In this document: one piece after another, positions 25,647-36,200 of the stretch
Layout: every line of letters starts with the position of its first letter
How positions within the stretch are numbered: position 1 is the first letter of the stretch
Origin: Allodiplogaster sudhausi
Lineage: Eukaryota > Nematoda > Chromadorea > Rhabditida > Diplogasteridae
Direction: 5' to 3'
DNA: 64,000 bases
Assembly: GCA_945643635.1 (NCBI GenBank)
Contig: CALZFC010000005.1
Coordinates: 9,947,001-10,011,000 of the forward strand
Program-made: the position numbers and the translations under genes
The notes under the pieces: model-generated
Databases searched by the model: none
What the model was told of the DNA's origin: nothing
The model's input: only the letters and a program-made list of their open reading frames with translations

Positions 25647-28528
25647 TTACGAATGCAGCGTACTCATGACTTCTGATGAGAGATCCCGCTGTATAGCAGG
25701 CGGAGGAGTGAAGTTGCTTGAAAAATTAAAATAAGTATTGTTTACACAAATTTTATCTTAGAATTTTTGTTGATTTACAATAGAATGATAACCGATTAAA
25801 TATATTAGAAAAAATGCTAACCGAACGAAGTAGTAGACGTAGTGCAGGTAGAAGAGCAGATTGTAGAGCATCGTCACGACGGGAGCGGCCACGCTCGTCC
25901 TCCAGTCAAGGGAGACCGAATCGCTCTCCTTCTCGTTACCAATGTTCAGCAGCTGAGAAGGAGAGAAAGAGGTAAAAAGAGGGAGCGAGAGAGAAAGAGG
26001 TAAGAGGGGAGAGAGTAGAGAGAGAGAATAGAGAGAGTAGAGAAAGAGAGAGAGAGAGTAGAGAAAGAGAGAGAGGGAAGGGTGAGGGGGCAGATGTAAG
26101 AATAGAGCTGACAGCGTTTTGACTGCGTTCAAGATGCGCTAGATGCAATTCTACCTCAGTGGTCTGCAAACAAATGCTATCGTTCTAAAGATGCCAAGGT
26201 TAGATTTTTGATCTACGTATATTTAATTTTATTTTTAAAATTTGGCGCCCAACAGCCTCGAGTAAATTCTAGCGATGCTACGAAATGATTTTATGAAAAC
26301 CTCGTTGCGAAGATCGAAGATTTTCCGGCCGAACGTCCGCATCAGCTGCTCAACCGACCGCGAGTGGCACTGAAAAAGAACCGAGTCAAAATCAGTTGAA
26401 TAAACCAGATGTGTCAACCTTCTTTGGGGAAAACCTTTGAAAACAAGCGTCAAGTGTATCGTAGATTTTACTCACAAGTTTTCTAAGATTTCACTAATGA
26501 GTACCAGTCGGATAGATTTGTCATTCAAATAAACATGTATTTGTTACTTGAAAACTCTTTAAATTGTTGTTGTTTCAAAATTTTTTTTTAACATGTTGGT
26601 TTTTTTGTTGAATTTTTTAAAACTTACCTGCTTGATTTCCTGCACCTCTGCATGCAGCATATCGAGTTGACGGTCGGTGAGTCTGCGACACTGCAAGGGG
26701 CAAGACTGATGAAATTTCGATTTTTTTTTTCATAGATGATATTATACAAATATTTAGAGGCGAAAAATGAGTGTATAAAAGTGTGGGCCATGAGAGAGGA
26801 GTACAAGAGAAGAAGAATGAGAACAGACGAACTCGTGGCATTTCGTGTCGCACCGTCGCGTCAAGACTGGCGAGAGTCTGTAATATACATATATATATAT
26901 ATTTTTTTTAAATTTCTTTGTGGCTGAGTAATATTGTTAATAAATAGCATTGTCTTATTAATCGATCTGCTCAAGCCCGTACAGTGCTGACTGTGTTGAT
27001 GTGCTCGAGGCAGTCGTCAGTCGACTCAAGAGGAGTCAGCGCCACTGACGAGTCGCTGCTCGGTGTAGAAGGGGCCTTCCTTAAAGAACATCAATCTTTG
27101 ATCTCATTTGGACCAATCAATAATTTGATAATAATCTACTCTTAGACGAGAAGAAACACACAAGAAAAAATACCATTGGATTTCTGAATTCGCAATACAA
27201 CTTGGGTAAATGCCATTCAAAATAATGGATGTTCGCAGAAATTTAGTTAGGAAGCACTAGTATTTTGCAATGGTAAAAACGGCAATGGATAATACCATTA
27301 ACTGAGCCCAACCTCAAGTGAGTCAGAAAGTACTCCTTGGAGCAGTTCCATCTTGCGCCTTTTTAGCGCCAAGATGCGGTTTTGCTTCCATGCTTGTTTG
27401 CAGTCATAGTTGTTTTACGTTATGTGTTGCATATCTGACTTTCATAGCTTTACAAAGTATGCTCTTTCGAGGAACACAGAAGCATTCTCTATGATGATAA
27501 AAGACAATACAGCATTGCAGAATACATTGTGATGTGTTGTATTTAAGTAATCGTAAGTCTCTTTTTGAAGGATGAAGGAAAGGTATTTGATGAACTTGGC
27601 TGTCTGTATGCAGCCGCTTGCAGAAGCAGGAAATTCACTCTCTCTATCTTCTGTTCTCTTTATCTTCTTCTCTCTTTCTTTCCTTCCCTCTCTCCATTTC
27701 TCTCTCTCTCTTCTCTCTCTCTCTCGGTCTACATAGGTAACTGTCAGAATGCAACCATGGGCGCCGCCCATATCATCTCGATAACTTCGGCAGCACACGA
27801 ATCGCTAGTGCGGGTAGTGTGGTGGTAGTGGCTTGGGTGCTGGGTGCGCAGGGTGGTTCTTTGTTGAAATGCCCCACAGTGATAAGTGAGGAATAATGAA
27901 GCGCATTAGTATGATAAGAGGTGACTCTCGTCCACGCTTCTTTCTTGACCCCTCCGGTCAACTCGATGACTTGCTTGGCGCGTTTGTTGTGCGCGTTCGT
28001 GCTTGTGAAGGCGGCGAGTTGTGACTGCCGCGTCGCAATCTTCTGCTCGAGACCGCTGATCGTCTCTCCTGACAACGACGTCGGCGAATGGCCGCGTTGC
28101 TGATCAATCATTAATACAATCATATTTATCAATTTTTCATTTATCTTCTTTTTTTTTGCTAGAAAACAATATTTTTAAAAGATTAAAAAAAAACAAGAAA
28201 ATAAGTTAAGAAACGAACAAACCTCAGCCTTGCCTTCACCACTCTTCCTGGCGCCCGGCTGCTTGTGCGGCCGACTCTTCTTCTGCTCTCCCGTTCCATC
28301 GTTGTCGCTCGCTCGCTTACGCGCTTTCTGCTCGGCTCGCATCTGAGGAGCTGATAAGGAAGAAGAAATGGAAATTGAAACGTAAACAAATATTGAACTG
28401 ATGATAAATTAATGATATGCTATATCAACAGTAATAACAATTCATCACTCAATTTTTTTCTTTTAACCATAAGAAGTCAAATAAAAACAGACCAAACCTT
28501 GGTTAACAGCCTCACCGCCCGAAGCCAT
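25647..28528 (-). CDS. Coiled-coil protein with C-terminal hydrophobic segment, function unknown (multi-exon)
   Basis: I do not recognise this gene. The ATG at 28528 lies 16 nt after an acceptor-like TTTTTCTAG. The N-terminus starts MASGGEAVNQ and becomes very basic and low-complexity (QMRAEQKARKRASD, KKSRPHKQPGARKSGEGK). An exon near 27930-28105 is a likely coiled coil (GLEQKIATRQSQLAAF...HNKRAKQVIELTGG). Exons near 27330, 27030, 26660 and 26340 read NRILALKRRKMELLQGVLSD, STDDCLEHINTVST, CRRLTDRQLDMLHAEVQEIK and CHSRSVEQLMRTFGRKIFDL. A 9-nt exon (TTE) and a C-terminal exon follow; the latter contains a hydrophobic stretch (VAAPVVTMLYNLLFYLHYVY) that could be a tail anchor or interfacial helix. 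It ends EVMSTLHS and TAA. One exon between 27930 and 27080 is uncertain. Confidence 0.75.
25965..26095. repeat. (GA)n-rich tract
   Basis: Impure GA repeat in the intron just upstream (in transcript sense) of the last-but-one exon of the 25647-28528 gene; CU on the transcript strand. Confidence 0.9.
26155..26163 (-). other. 9-nt microexon (Thr-Thr-Glu)
   Basis: On the minus strand TTTGCAG, then ACCACTGAG, then GTAGAA. It is phase 0 on both sides and joins the exon ending FDLRNE to the exon starting LLNIGNEKESD without breaking frame. Skipping it would also preserve frame. Confidence 0.6.
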
Positions 28529-28550
28529 TGTATCTGGGCTGCTTCTAGAA
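28512..28550 (-). promoter_or_regulatory. Possible spliced-leader trans-splice acceptor
   Basis: The minus strand reads GATTTTTCTAG 16 nt before the predicted ATG at 28528. A pyrimidine-rich AG at the 5' end of a gene, with no upstream exon seen, fits nematode SL addition. Inference only. Confidence 0.35.
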
Positions 28551-29353
28551 AAATCAACCGGGGCTGGCGAGGGAGGAGGGTGGAAATGACTTTTGCATGG
28601 TGGCTCGCTCAATTCTCTTCCCATTGCACACATACGGATCTCAGTACTCTACGCCTAATTAATCTCGATTATGCACGCATTGGCATCAGTGCCAGCTGAC
28701 GAAATTTGGGTTTCGGCTCGGGCACTTTCTATGCACTTCAAAGAAAGGAAAATAAGACGTATTAGAGTTAATAAAAAAAAATTTTATTGTCTCGGACACT
28801 TGGTGCATCTCTTCGGATTTTGTTCATCTTCATTCTTCATCTACTTCACGGGATAGGTTTAGTAGAAGCGTAATCTCCTTCAAGCTGACTTGTTTTCATT
28901 GTCAGTTTGAAGTGGATTAAGCACAAAAGAAAGCAAAGATCTGGTTGCGCATTATTGGAAGCGGTATTCTTTTTTGTGCAGTCGACATTACAGAAGCCGA
29001 CGACGAAATGATTAAGCTGACCGATGATATCCGTGATGTTTCTTTCGTGTTCAATCAACCCATTGTCGAGGTCTATGTTTCTATCGGCTTTTATTGGTAG
29101 CAATAATTGGAAAGTAAATAATAAACAAAAATAAATAAATATAAATAAAGGATTCTCAGCAGGTTATTGCAAGTGAAGTAGGCGACTGTATTGATTAATT
29201 CAGGAGGGTGGAAATCGGCTGACATGAGGCGAACTTTCAACGAAGACTCAGAAGCTGCGTCGGCTGTCTTGCCAGAGATGAAAGTGTCCATTACAGTGTG
29301 CCCTGGGATTCAATCTCACTTCATGAGGAGAAGGTCTCTCTCTCTCTCTACAC

Positions 29354-29385
<32 letters not shown>

Positions 29386-29885
29386 GTCATTTTCTCTTTC
29401 TTTGCTCGCTTTCTATATCTCCCTCTCTATATATGTCTCTTTCTCCCTTTCTTTACTCTCGTCTTATCTCTCAATTTCCTCCTCGCATTTTTTGAAAAGA
29501 ATTGCAACACTTTTTCGAACAAGCAATGATATTTTCACTGAAATTATAGTTGATATTATGAGACATTAATAAAGCACACAGTCTGGAGTCTTATCGTCCA
29601 CAAACTCCACGACCAAATAAATATATGGATGTCATTCCACTAAAACCACCGGACTGTCATAAAGTGGTCCTGGAATGAAATCTTTTTTTTTCTCACAGTC
29701 AGATAAGTTCAATGTAAAAAAAAACTGCAAAGTGTTAGTCATCATTTTACACTTTTATTTTATAAATAGTATTTTCCAACATTAGAAATAAAACGCTCAC
29801 TTCTCCATGGCATTAATATTGTATCAACTAAAACGTCCTGACTGCGGAGAAGCCGTAGAAACAAGGGCACAGCCAAATAAATATA
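28529..29885. other. Intergenic, no confident gene; small minus-strand open frames
   Basis: Two adjacent minus-strand frames (29091-29291, containing SADFHPPELINTVAYFTC; 28846-29103, containing DLDNGLIEHERNITDIIGQL) have fairly normal composition and might be exons of a small gene or a decayed element, but I see no coherent splice model. CT-rich at 29338-29470. A hairpin-forming repeat lies at 29630-29677. Confidence 0.4.
29630..29677. repeat. Short inverted repeat; right-flank partner at 31614-31645
   Basis: TCATTCCACTAAAACCAC pairs imperfectly with GTGGTCCTGGAATGA around CGGACTGTCAT. A similar direct copy (CCACCGGGATGTCATAAGG, then TCTTCCTGG) directly abuts the right end of palindrome 2, so palindrome 2 appears to sit inside or between copies of another short repeat. 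Confidence 0.5.
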
Positions 29886-31613
29886 TTAAGAGAGCCAATC
29901 TGAGAGACTCGACCAAGCCCCATGGTAAAGAGGACAGGGAACAAAAGTACCCTTTGATCCTAATTTCCTTAATACAGCGTGTGTAGGACCTAAATGGCTT
30001 CCCAAAAACGTTTTCAGAAAAAATTTTTTCTCAAGTATGTCTACAGTATGCCCTGTAAGACCAAAAATATTCAAATGAGCGTACCTCCTTTAAATAGCGA
30101 CCAATCTCAATTTGGAAACATTTGTTCGATTCCTTGTCTAATAGGGCACAAAATAACCATAGAAACTTTTTTCTGAAATCTTCATTATAAGGGTCATTTT
30201 GGCAAAAATACGTTTTGAGGGGTCCATTTCGGGCATTGGGACCCCCCATGTTAAACAACGAAGTACACCACGTGAAAGAGCGTGCTTTGTTACCTCTAAA
30301 ACAATTATTGCTAAAGTGGAAGTCCTACCTCGAAGGGACGGTAGCACGCGAAAAATGCGCGCGAGTCTGTCAAAATGGCGCATTTTCGGCCGCCGAGGCA
30401 CCGTGCAAGCGCATTCATCGATCCATAACTACGCTCAATCTTAATATTACAAAATCGTTAGCATATCATCTAAGAGCTCTCACGGAGATCTTCAAATGTT
30501 ACATACATACTTTTATTGAAAAGTTTCAATTTATATGGGAAATTTCGTTCTGTACAATTATAAGGCTTAAATAACTACTACAAAAACATTTCCGTATATC
30601 ATAAGATACATCATAAGAAAGAGGATGAAATTTGGTACAAGATGAATTCCTTTCTATGGAATTCCATGTCTACGATCTTTTGTTATATTTCATAAAAGTA
30701 GTGCCAGTAGCGTCGCTGGCATTTCGACCAAGAATTCACAGTTTAGGTTATTCGAATTAGAATATTCCAATCCTTTTTTTACACTTTTTCCATAGGGCCT
30801 TGTTATCCTACTTTTATGATTTATAATAAAACATCCTATAATTGGAATTTCATCTAAAGGAATTCATCTTGTACCAAATTTCATCCTCTTTCTTATGATG
30901 TATCTTATGACATACGGAAATGTTTTTGTAGTAGTTATTTAAGCCTTATAATTGTACAGAACGTAATTTCCCATATAAATTGAAACTTTTCAATAAAAGT
31001 ATGCATGTAACATTTGAAGATCTCCGTGAGAGCTCTTAGATGATATGCTAACCATTTGGAAAAAATTAAGATTGCGCGTAGTTATGGATTGATGAATGCG
31101 CTTTTGCGGTGCCTCGGCGGCCGAAAATGCGCCATTTTGACCGACTCGCGCGCATTTTTCGCGTGCTACCGTAAAAATTGTTCGGACTTCCACTTTAACA
31201 ATAATTGTTTTAGAGGTAACAAAGCACGCTCTTTCACGTGGTGTACTTCGTTGTTTAACATTGGGGGTCCCAATGCCCGAAATTGACCCCTCAAAACGTT
31301 TTTTTGCCAAAATGACCCTTATAATGAAGATTTCAGAAAAAAGTTTCTATGGTTATTTTGTGCCCTATTAGACAAGGAATCGAACAAATGTTTCCAAATT
31401 GAGATTGGTCGCTATTTAAAGGAGGTACGCTCATTTGAATATTTTTGGTCTTACAGGGCATACTGTAGACATACTTGAGAAAAAATTTTTTTCTGAAAAC
31501 GTTTTTGGGAAGCCATTTAGGTCCTACACACGCTGTATTAAGGAAATTAGGATCAAATGGTACTTTTGTTCCTTGTCCCGTCATGGTCGAGTCTCTCAGA
31601 CAGGATCTCTTAA
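29886..31613. mobile_element. Giant palindromic (foldback) element 2, TTAA-flanked
   Basis: Arms about 29890-30700 and 30808-31609 are reverse complements around a loop of about 107 nt. TTAA at 29886-29889 and 31610-31613 borders the ends GAGAGCCAATCTGAGAGACT (left) and, read inward from the right, GAGATCCTGTCTGAGAGACT. The outer bases TTAAGAGA plus CC are shared with palindrome 1 at 10470-13264, so the two are members of one family. The mirrored open frames (30199-30444 + and 30990-31310 -, both containing RFEGSISGIGTP and VKQRSTPRERACFVTSKTII) show the arm identity and are not credible genes. No transposase. Confidence 0.9.
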
Positions 31614-31714
31614 ATCCACCGGGATGTCATAAGGTCTTCCTGGTACGTTAAATTACATGAAAAAAAGAATTGCGTAAAAATGTTAATCTTTTATATAATT
31701 TTTTAAGAAATAAA

Positions 31715-32616
31715 TTAATTAAAGCCGACTCGCTTCTTTGCCTTTGGATCCGTGCCGATGTCATCGGAAGAGGAGTCGGATTCGGGTCGATGAGGCTGAG
31801 GAGCAGAAGAAGATTTGTGAGAGGAGGAAGAGGATCCGAGGAGGCGAGAGAGGAAGGCAGACGACGAGTGACGCTTCTCTGCCAGCGGCACAGGGGGAGA
31901 GGGCATCTGGATGAGAGAGAGATAGAGGGTGAGTGAGAGAGAGGAGAGAGAGAGAGAGAGGATACATATAAACAGAACAAGTGAAACGGCAGAGAGACCG
32001 AGAGGGATAACAGAGGGGGAGAGACAGAGAGAGCGATAGCGAGAGGCGACAGATAGAAAAAGAAAGAGGAAACCCATCTCTCGGCCCAAGAAGATTTCTC
32101 AATATTGAAACATATAAGTATTTAGAAATATTTTGTATACTATCCATAAGCAGCCTCGACGATGACGGCTATGGGTGGCGCAGCCAGCGCGGGCGTAGCT
32201 GCTCCGTTCGTTCCGAGGGCGGCGTCGGTGCCTCCTCGGTCTACTTCGGCGTTGGGGGTTGTAATCGTAATCGTCAACGGCACGTCATATCTTCTTATCT
32301 CCCCATTTTCTTTTGCACGGCGATCTAGAGGGCTGCAAATTTCTCAAATTTCCATTGAATTTTGTAGTACACGAGAAAAATAGAGTAAGAGAGATGTCAT
32401 TCTCCGCTCCGAGAAAGAGAGAAATCTCTGCCCCAAGAAAGAGTGACAGGGAAAGAGTGACATCTCTTCCTGGAATCTCCTCCACTCCTCTTTATGCTTC
32501 CTCTCATGGTTTTCCGCACCAAAGCTATCCTTGCCTTCTCCAAGACCGTCTTCGCCGTCGTTCTCTTTCAAGGTCTCTTCATCCTCCCAGCATAGAAATC
32601 CATGTATTCCATTCAC
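31715..32616 (-). CDS. Small Ser-rich protein ending in an RVxF-like motif, function unknown
   Basis: I do not recognise this gene. Proposed first exon from ATG 32616 is acidic (MNGIHGFLCWEDEETLKEND...). A middle exon after TTTGCAG near 32337 reads PLDRRAKENGEIRRYDVPLT, then Thr/Ala/Pro-rich sequence to about 32160. The last exon (after CTCATCCAG near 31905) reads MPSPPVPLAEKRHSSSAFLS, a Ser-rich stretch, DSSSDDIGTDPKAKKRVGFN and TAA. The joins work in phase only with weak donors (GTCACT near 32445; GTCATC or GTCGAG near 32170), so the model is tentative; the last exon is the best-supported part. The tail KKRVGF matches the RVxF docking pattern of PP1 partners, which by itself is weak evidence. 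Confidence 0.4.
31910..32085. repeat. GA-rich tract in intron of the 31715-32616 gene
   Basis: Impure GA/GAGG tract; CU-rich on the minus (transcript) strand, running into the CATCCAG acceptor of the last exon. Confidence 0.8.
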
Positions 32617-33240
32617 TATGCGTTGAATCGGCGCTGAATATTTCTCTGAGAAACGAATTGCTATTTCTATTTATTTCATGAAGACCTCTCACGATATAGC
32701 CTAATGCACAGTAACAAGACATACTCTTCTTTCCCCTGCTTTCCGGACTACTTGTGCTTTATTCGATCCCTAACCGAGAGCAAAATAGACGGCATTTACA
32801 TTCGCGCGAAGTGCGCGAAGATTCTTTTTTCTTTCATTTCCAAGCGTATGAGAACACAAAGATTGATTTTGGTGTATTACATAAAATAATGATAGTGCAC
32901 TAATTTTAAAACTGCCTAGTTTGAAACACAATTTATAATTTACAGTATATTCCACGAAATAAAGACACTAGAAAAATTTTAACTGTTGAAAAAATGTTTG
33001 GCTAGTGTTTTCTAGGAATGCCCATTTCATTTATACTTATGCAGGAAAACCATGCTTATTTGCATATTTAGCTGATCCATGAATCATATGATCTAGTATA
33101 GACATTCACTATTTTGAAATCTCAACGAGGGATTTATTATTTTAATTCGTGCTCCATGTTCAGTTTACATGTTCGCCGCGTTGTTTTACAAGAAACTGTA
33201 GTTATCTGAGATATTGCGGTGTTTTTTCGAGGTTCTTGTA
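32617..33240. other. Divergent intergenic region (possible shared promoter)
   Basis: Lies between the minus-strand gene starting near 32616 and PUS3 starting at 33241 on the plus strand. No exon is evident. TTTTTTCGAG ends 9 nt before the PUS3 ATG and could be a trans-splice acceptor. Confidence 0.4.
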
Positions 33241-36200
33241 ATGAAACGCAAGGCCTTGGATGGAGCGATGGAGGATTCATCAGATCGTGGTGCGTTTCTT
33301 CTTCTTTTTGTTGTTCGTATTCTACCATGTTCTTTTGTTTGTCGATTCTTACCGTTTATTTGGGTGAGTATTCCCATGCAATATATTGAGCCTATTTAGA
33401 CGCAAATGGAAAGCAGCAGCAAAAGCGGGCTCGTCGTGACTTTGACTTCAGTCGCCAGCCTCGACGCAAGATCGCAATTCGCTTTCTCTACCACGGATGG
33501 CTCTATGACGGACTCGTCCAGCAGGCCAACACTGACAACACTGTTGAGAAGGTGAACCATTGGTCTCTTTGAATACGAGTGAATCTTGGGAATATAAATT
33601 AGTACCTCAGGAATATCGCCACAATATTGATTTGGTGATGAAAAGTACCCGGAAAGCAAGACGGGGACGGAATTTGTGCTTCAAAACCTGGGCGGGTATG
33701 ACTCTGAAAGGCCCAAAATCATGGTGGATGCGTAAAGTATACGGTATATGTTTTTATCCTTGCCCTTTTTAAGCACTTGCTAGACGCTCTGGTGAAGACG
33801 CGCCTCGTAGAAGATCGGGAACGCTGCGAATTCACCCGCTGCGGCAGGACTGACAGAGGAGTCTCCGCGTTCAAGCAAGTCGCTGCATTTGTGGTTAGGT
33901 CTGTTCCGAAATCCGGGGTCTGATAACAACCCTCCTGTTGGTTACGGTACTCATAATATAATACAGTGAATGAATAATACTGTAGATGAAAAGATAGAGC
34001 TGTTTAGACTTTTTTGATGTCACCAAAAGGTTGAGGCAAATGTTTAAACGTTGACTTGTAGAAGAATATAACAAACAAAATCAGCTAACAATAAGCTTTG
34101 AAGTTTCTTATCAGGATCATGTGATTTGTTGAATGGTTGATTCTTCTTATATAACGAGGCCAAATGTCCAACGGTCTCATTATTAGATGCTGGGGAATTG
34201 GACAAAGACCGTGATATTACTTATATAAAAAAAGAAATTTACAATTACAGATCAGGCACTGCTGACGATTCGGCGTGGTGGCCTGAAGAATCGACTGAAG
34301 TGACAAAACAGTCATTCAAGAACAAGGAAGATCTACCGTATCTCAGGATGCTCAATGGTGTCTTGCCCAGTTCCATTCGTGTCACAGCGTTCGTCTCTCT
34401 TTTTTCTGCCAAGAATTCAGTTTGTCTTACGACATAATCTTTTCTAAAAAAAAACAGAGATGCGCCACTAAAGAAACCTTTTTACTCCCAAGTACAGTAA
34501 CTACTTTCCATTCAGATGGACTACAGTACCACGTAATTTCACTGCAAGACACGCATGTTCTTCAAGAACATACAAGTACGCCTTGCCGAGGGCTTCTTAT
34601 AATTTGGAGGTTTGATATTTCACTCTAGTTGCGGTAAGCAGAAATAGAACAGCAACTTTCTATATTTTCGCCTAATTTAGAAACTACGCGCAGCCTGTTT
34701 GCTTCTGAAGGGAAAACAAGACTTCCGGAACTTTTGCCAGGTTTGATGTGTCGTTTTTTGATGGTCTTAATTATACACCTTTTTAGACTTTATCGAACTT
34801 GCAATTTGGCTAATCAATATCCTCTGCAGATCGACATGAATGAAGCACGAGTCAGCATGTCTTATGTACGAGAAATCTTCGACATTCGGATAGATCCAGT
34901 TGAAAGGTTTTTTCTCCTCACTTTTTTTTTCGTTTATACCTCTTAAACTTATTTGTATTGACAGTGATATATCTATTTATGTTTTTATAATGTCATTAAT
35001 TATTAGTAATTACTATTAATATTCCTAACTGTTACTAGATATATTTTCTTTTTATTAATTGTCATTTCTTTTAGGCCATCATCTCCCTCCTCGAGTGGAT
35101 TCTTGCTTCTCGAATTGACGGTCCGCGGTAGCGGCTTCCTCTGGCATATGATCCGCTTCATTGTCGGAGTCTTGCATGAGATCGGAGTGGGCAACGAGGA
35201 GCCGGAGGTAAAAGAGAGTTTTTTTTTTAAATTATATAATGTTTAATTGGCACAAGATATGTTAACAAATACTGCTCATTTAGTTATTTAAAAAAAAGCC
35301 GAAGGCCGAAATTAATTATATCTTAATTCGCTACCAGGGAAGAAAAGGGTTCATGTAATGCATGGACCCACTTTGTTTTTTGACCGGTTCCAAATTTACC
35401 CCACTCTTATAACCTGAAGAGATAAGGTACTTAATACGAGACCATTTAAAAGGAGATTTTGAATAAATAACGTCATTTTTACAGAAATTTTTCCCCCTGA
35501 CCCCCTTTTTTACCCTGAACCTATTAACTGAGCGGCGGTTTGTTTGGATATACTTATTTTTTAGAAAAAAAAAATTTTTTTTTACTACCCCCACCCTGAT
35601 TTTCGAGCCCATTTTGGGTTTACCCCACCCTACTTTTCCGAGCCATGCATGGACCCTTTTCTTCCCTGTTCGCTACTGACTTCACCGCATTTATCTTAAT
35701 GAGAAAGCGCTTATTGTTGTTCGTACCGGGATCTCCGTCTCATTTCTGCGTTCACTGTTATCCTGCTCATTTGTCTTGACCTCCAGCTAGCTCTCCTTAA
35801 GTCTTCCTCTCTCAAACCTGTTCAGGATTCTACTCTATATTTCCAGTATAACAATAAGTATACCCTATGTATAGGAGCACTCCCTGCCTGGAACTTATTT
35901 GGGTGACTTAAAGGTTCTCTCTCTTTCTCTCTCTCTCTCTCTTTCTTTCTCTTTCTCTCTCTCTCTCTCTCTCTTTCTTTCTCTTTCTCTCTCGCTCTCT
36001 CTCTCTCTCTCTTCAGCTTATCTCTCGCCTGCTCAACGTGGATGCGACTCCTCGACGACCAGTCTACTCCATGGCAACTGATGGGCCCCTTTGCCTCTTC
36101 GACTGCGAGTTTGACGAGGAGACCGTGAAGTGGCAGACGGCAGAGGTTGGTAGGGAAGAGAGAGATTGGGAAGAATATGGAGAGAGAAAGAGAGCGGGAG

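Noticed and set aside
28846..29291. Small minus-strand gene with ELINTVAYFTC and NITDIIGQL blocks
   Set aside because: Composition is reasonable, but no joining splice sites or family match were found; kept only as a note in the intergenic entry.
30199..31310. Arg/Lys-rich frames in palindrome 2 as a transposase
   Set aside because: No DDE/DDD motifs, short, and present as inverted shadows of each other.
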